The position numbers and the translations under genes were made by a program. Positions 4,756-5,146 of a stretch of DNA of 5,146 nucleotides are shown here, one piece after another (position 1 is the stretch's first letter; each line of letters begins with the position of its first letter). The stretch spans positions 1 to 5,146 of the forward strand of contig JANLPB010000279.1 in assembly GCA_031366885.1 (NCBI GenBank). Direction: 5' to 3'. The DNA is from UBA668 sp031366885 (GTDB lineage Bacteria; Actinomycetota; Acidimicrobiia; Acidimicrobiales; Ilumatobacteraceae). Under the pieces are notes generated by a model, which saw only the letters and a program-made list of their open reading frames with translations, was not told the DNA's origin and ran no database searches.

Positions 4756-5146
4756 ATGGCCATTGACTTCACGCTCACCCCCGAACTGGAAGAGATCCGA
4801 CTTCGCGTCCGCGGGTTCATCAACGAGGTCGTGAAGCCCGCTGAAGCCGACCTGAACAGGCTGCGTGACGGTGATCGTGGCGACTACATCGCCAAGCTGA
4901 TCGGGCTGCGCAAGCAGGCGCTGGAGGTCGGATTGTGGATGCCGCACATGCCCAAGGAGTGGGGCGGCATGGGCCTGGGGCATGTGCAGTTGGCGATGGT
5001 GCAGGCGGAGGCAGCCAAGGCCAGCATGGGCCCGTGGGTGCTGAACTGCCAGGCGCCCGACGAGGGCAACATGCACACACTGTTGCATTGGGGTACTCCT
5101 GAGCAGAAGGAGAAGTACCTCAAGCCGCTGTGCGATGGCACTGCCA
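4756..5146 (+). CDS. Acyl-CoA dehydrogenase, ACAD11/LvaC-like, N-terminal part (cut by the window edge)
   Basis: The plus strand reads open from ATG 4756 to the edge, giving 130 codons and one base. The N-terminal helical domain of the acyl-CoA dehydrogenase (ACAD) family is clear: 'FTLTPELEEIRLRVRGFI' near residues 5-22, 'MPKEWGGMGLG' near 65-75, and 'GTPEQKEKYLKPLCDGTA' near the end, just before the usual FAD-contacting 'TEP' segment, which is not in the window. The segment 'LNCQAPDEGNMHTLL' resembles the 'NCQAPDTGNM' stretch I recall in human ACAD11, so the ACAD10/11 subgroup is more likely than a short- or medium-chain ACAD. Family members are about 400 aa, so two thirds is missing, including the catalytic Glu region. 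It probably forms a double bond in an acyl-CoA or, as with LvaC, works on the phosphorylated acyl-CoA. It is divergent from the second SDR with a 23-bp gap. Confidence 0.92.
   Translation, partial: MAIDFTLTPELEEIRLRVRGFINEVVKPAEADLNRLRDGDRGDYIAKLIGLRKQALEVGLWMPHMPKEWGGMGLGHVQLAMVQAEAAKASMGPWVLNCQAPDEGNMHTLLHWGTPEQKEKYLKPLCDGTA

Noticed and set aside
1..5146. tRNA or rRNA genes, CRISPR arrays, insertion sequences or attachment sites
   Set aside because: I saw no direct-repeat arrays, transposase motifs, cloverleaf-like sequence or rRNA segments. Nearly all of the window is accounted for by six genes.

Overview
The window is GC-rich bacterial DNA with densely packed genes on both strands. The 'GRGKTGSGKT' and 'ARGIHV' helicase motif variants, the FadE36-like kinase and several start codons without a Shine-Dalgarno site but with a TANNNT box 6-8 nt upstream all suggest a high-GC actinobacterium. 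An Acidimicrobiia-type environmental lineage is possible, but this placement is inference and no marker gene is present.

Left part (1-1998, minus strand). A carboxymuconolactone decarboxylase/AhpD-like protein runs off the left edge (425 to 1). Upstream of it, on the same strand, is a complete DEAD-box RNA helicase (1998 to 514) with all core motifs and a long basic Gly/Gln/Arg-rich tail. The 88 nt between them hold a perfect 14-bp inverted repeat (468-496). The divergent spacer 1999-2196 holds a second inverted repeat (2086-2105), a TCACGTGA palindrome and a weak promoter candidate on each strand.

Right part (2197-5146). A short-chain dehydrogenase/reductase (SDR) and an APH-fold kinase overlap by one base (TGATG) and are probably one operon. 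A second SDR lies on the minus strand; its stop codon interlocks with the kinase stop codon. Only 23 bp separate that SDR from a divergent acyl-CoA dehydrogenase (ACAD), which is cut by the right edge. The two start codons across the gap each have a TANNNT box, and the two boxes overlap.

The most interesting point is the gene set. The kinase belongs to the APH subgroup seen in FadE36, LvaA and the N-terminal domain of ACAD10/ACAD11. The dehydrogenase carries the 'NCQAPDEGNM' segment that I associate with ACAD11-type enzymes. In the levulinate pathway (LvaA kinase, LvaC ACAD-like protein, LvaD SDR), a 4-hydroxyacyl-CoA is phosphorylated and the phosphate is then eliminated to give an enoyl-CoA for beta-oxidation. 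The window therefore looks like an actinobacterial, unfused version of a 4-hydroxyacyl-CoA (or related hydroxy-lipid) catabolic module with two SDRs. The substrate cannot be read from the sequence.
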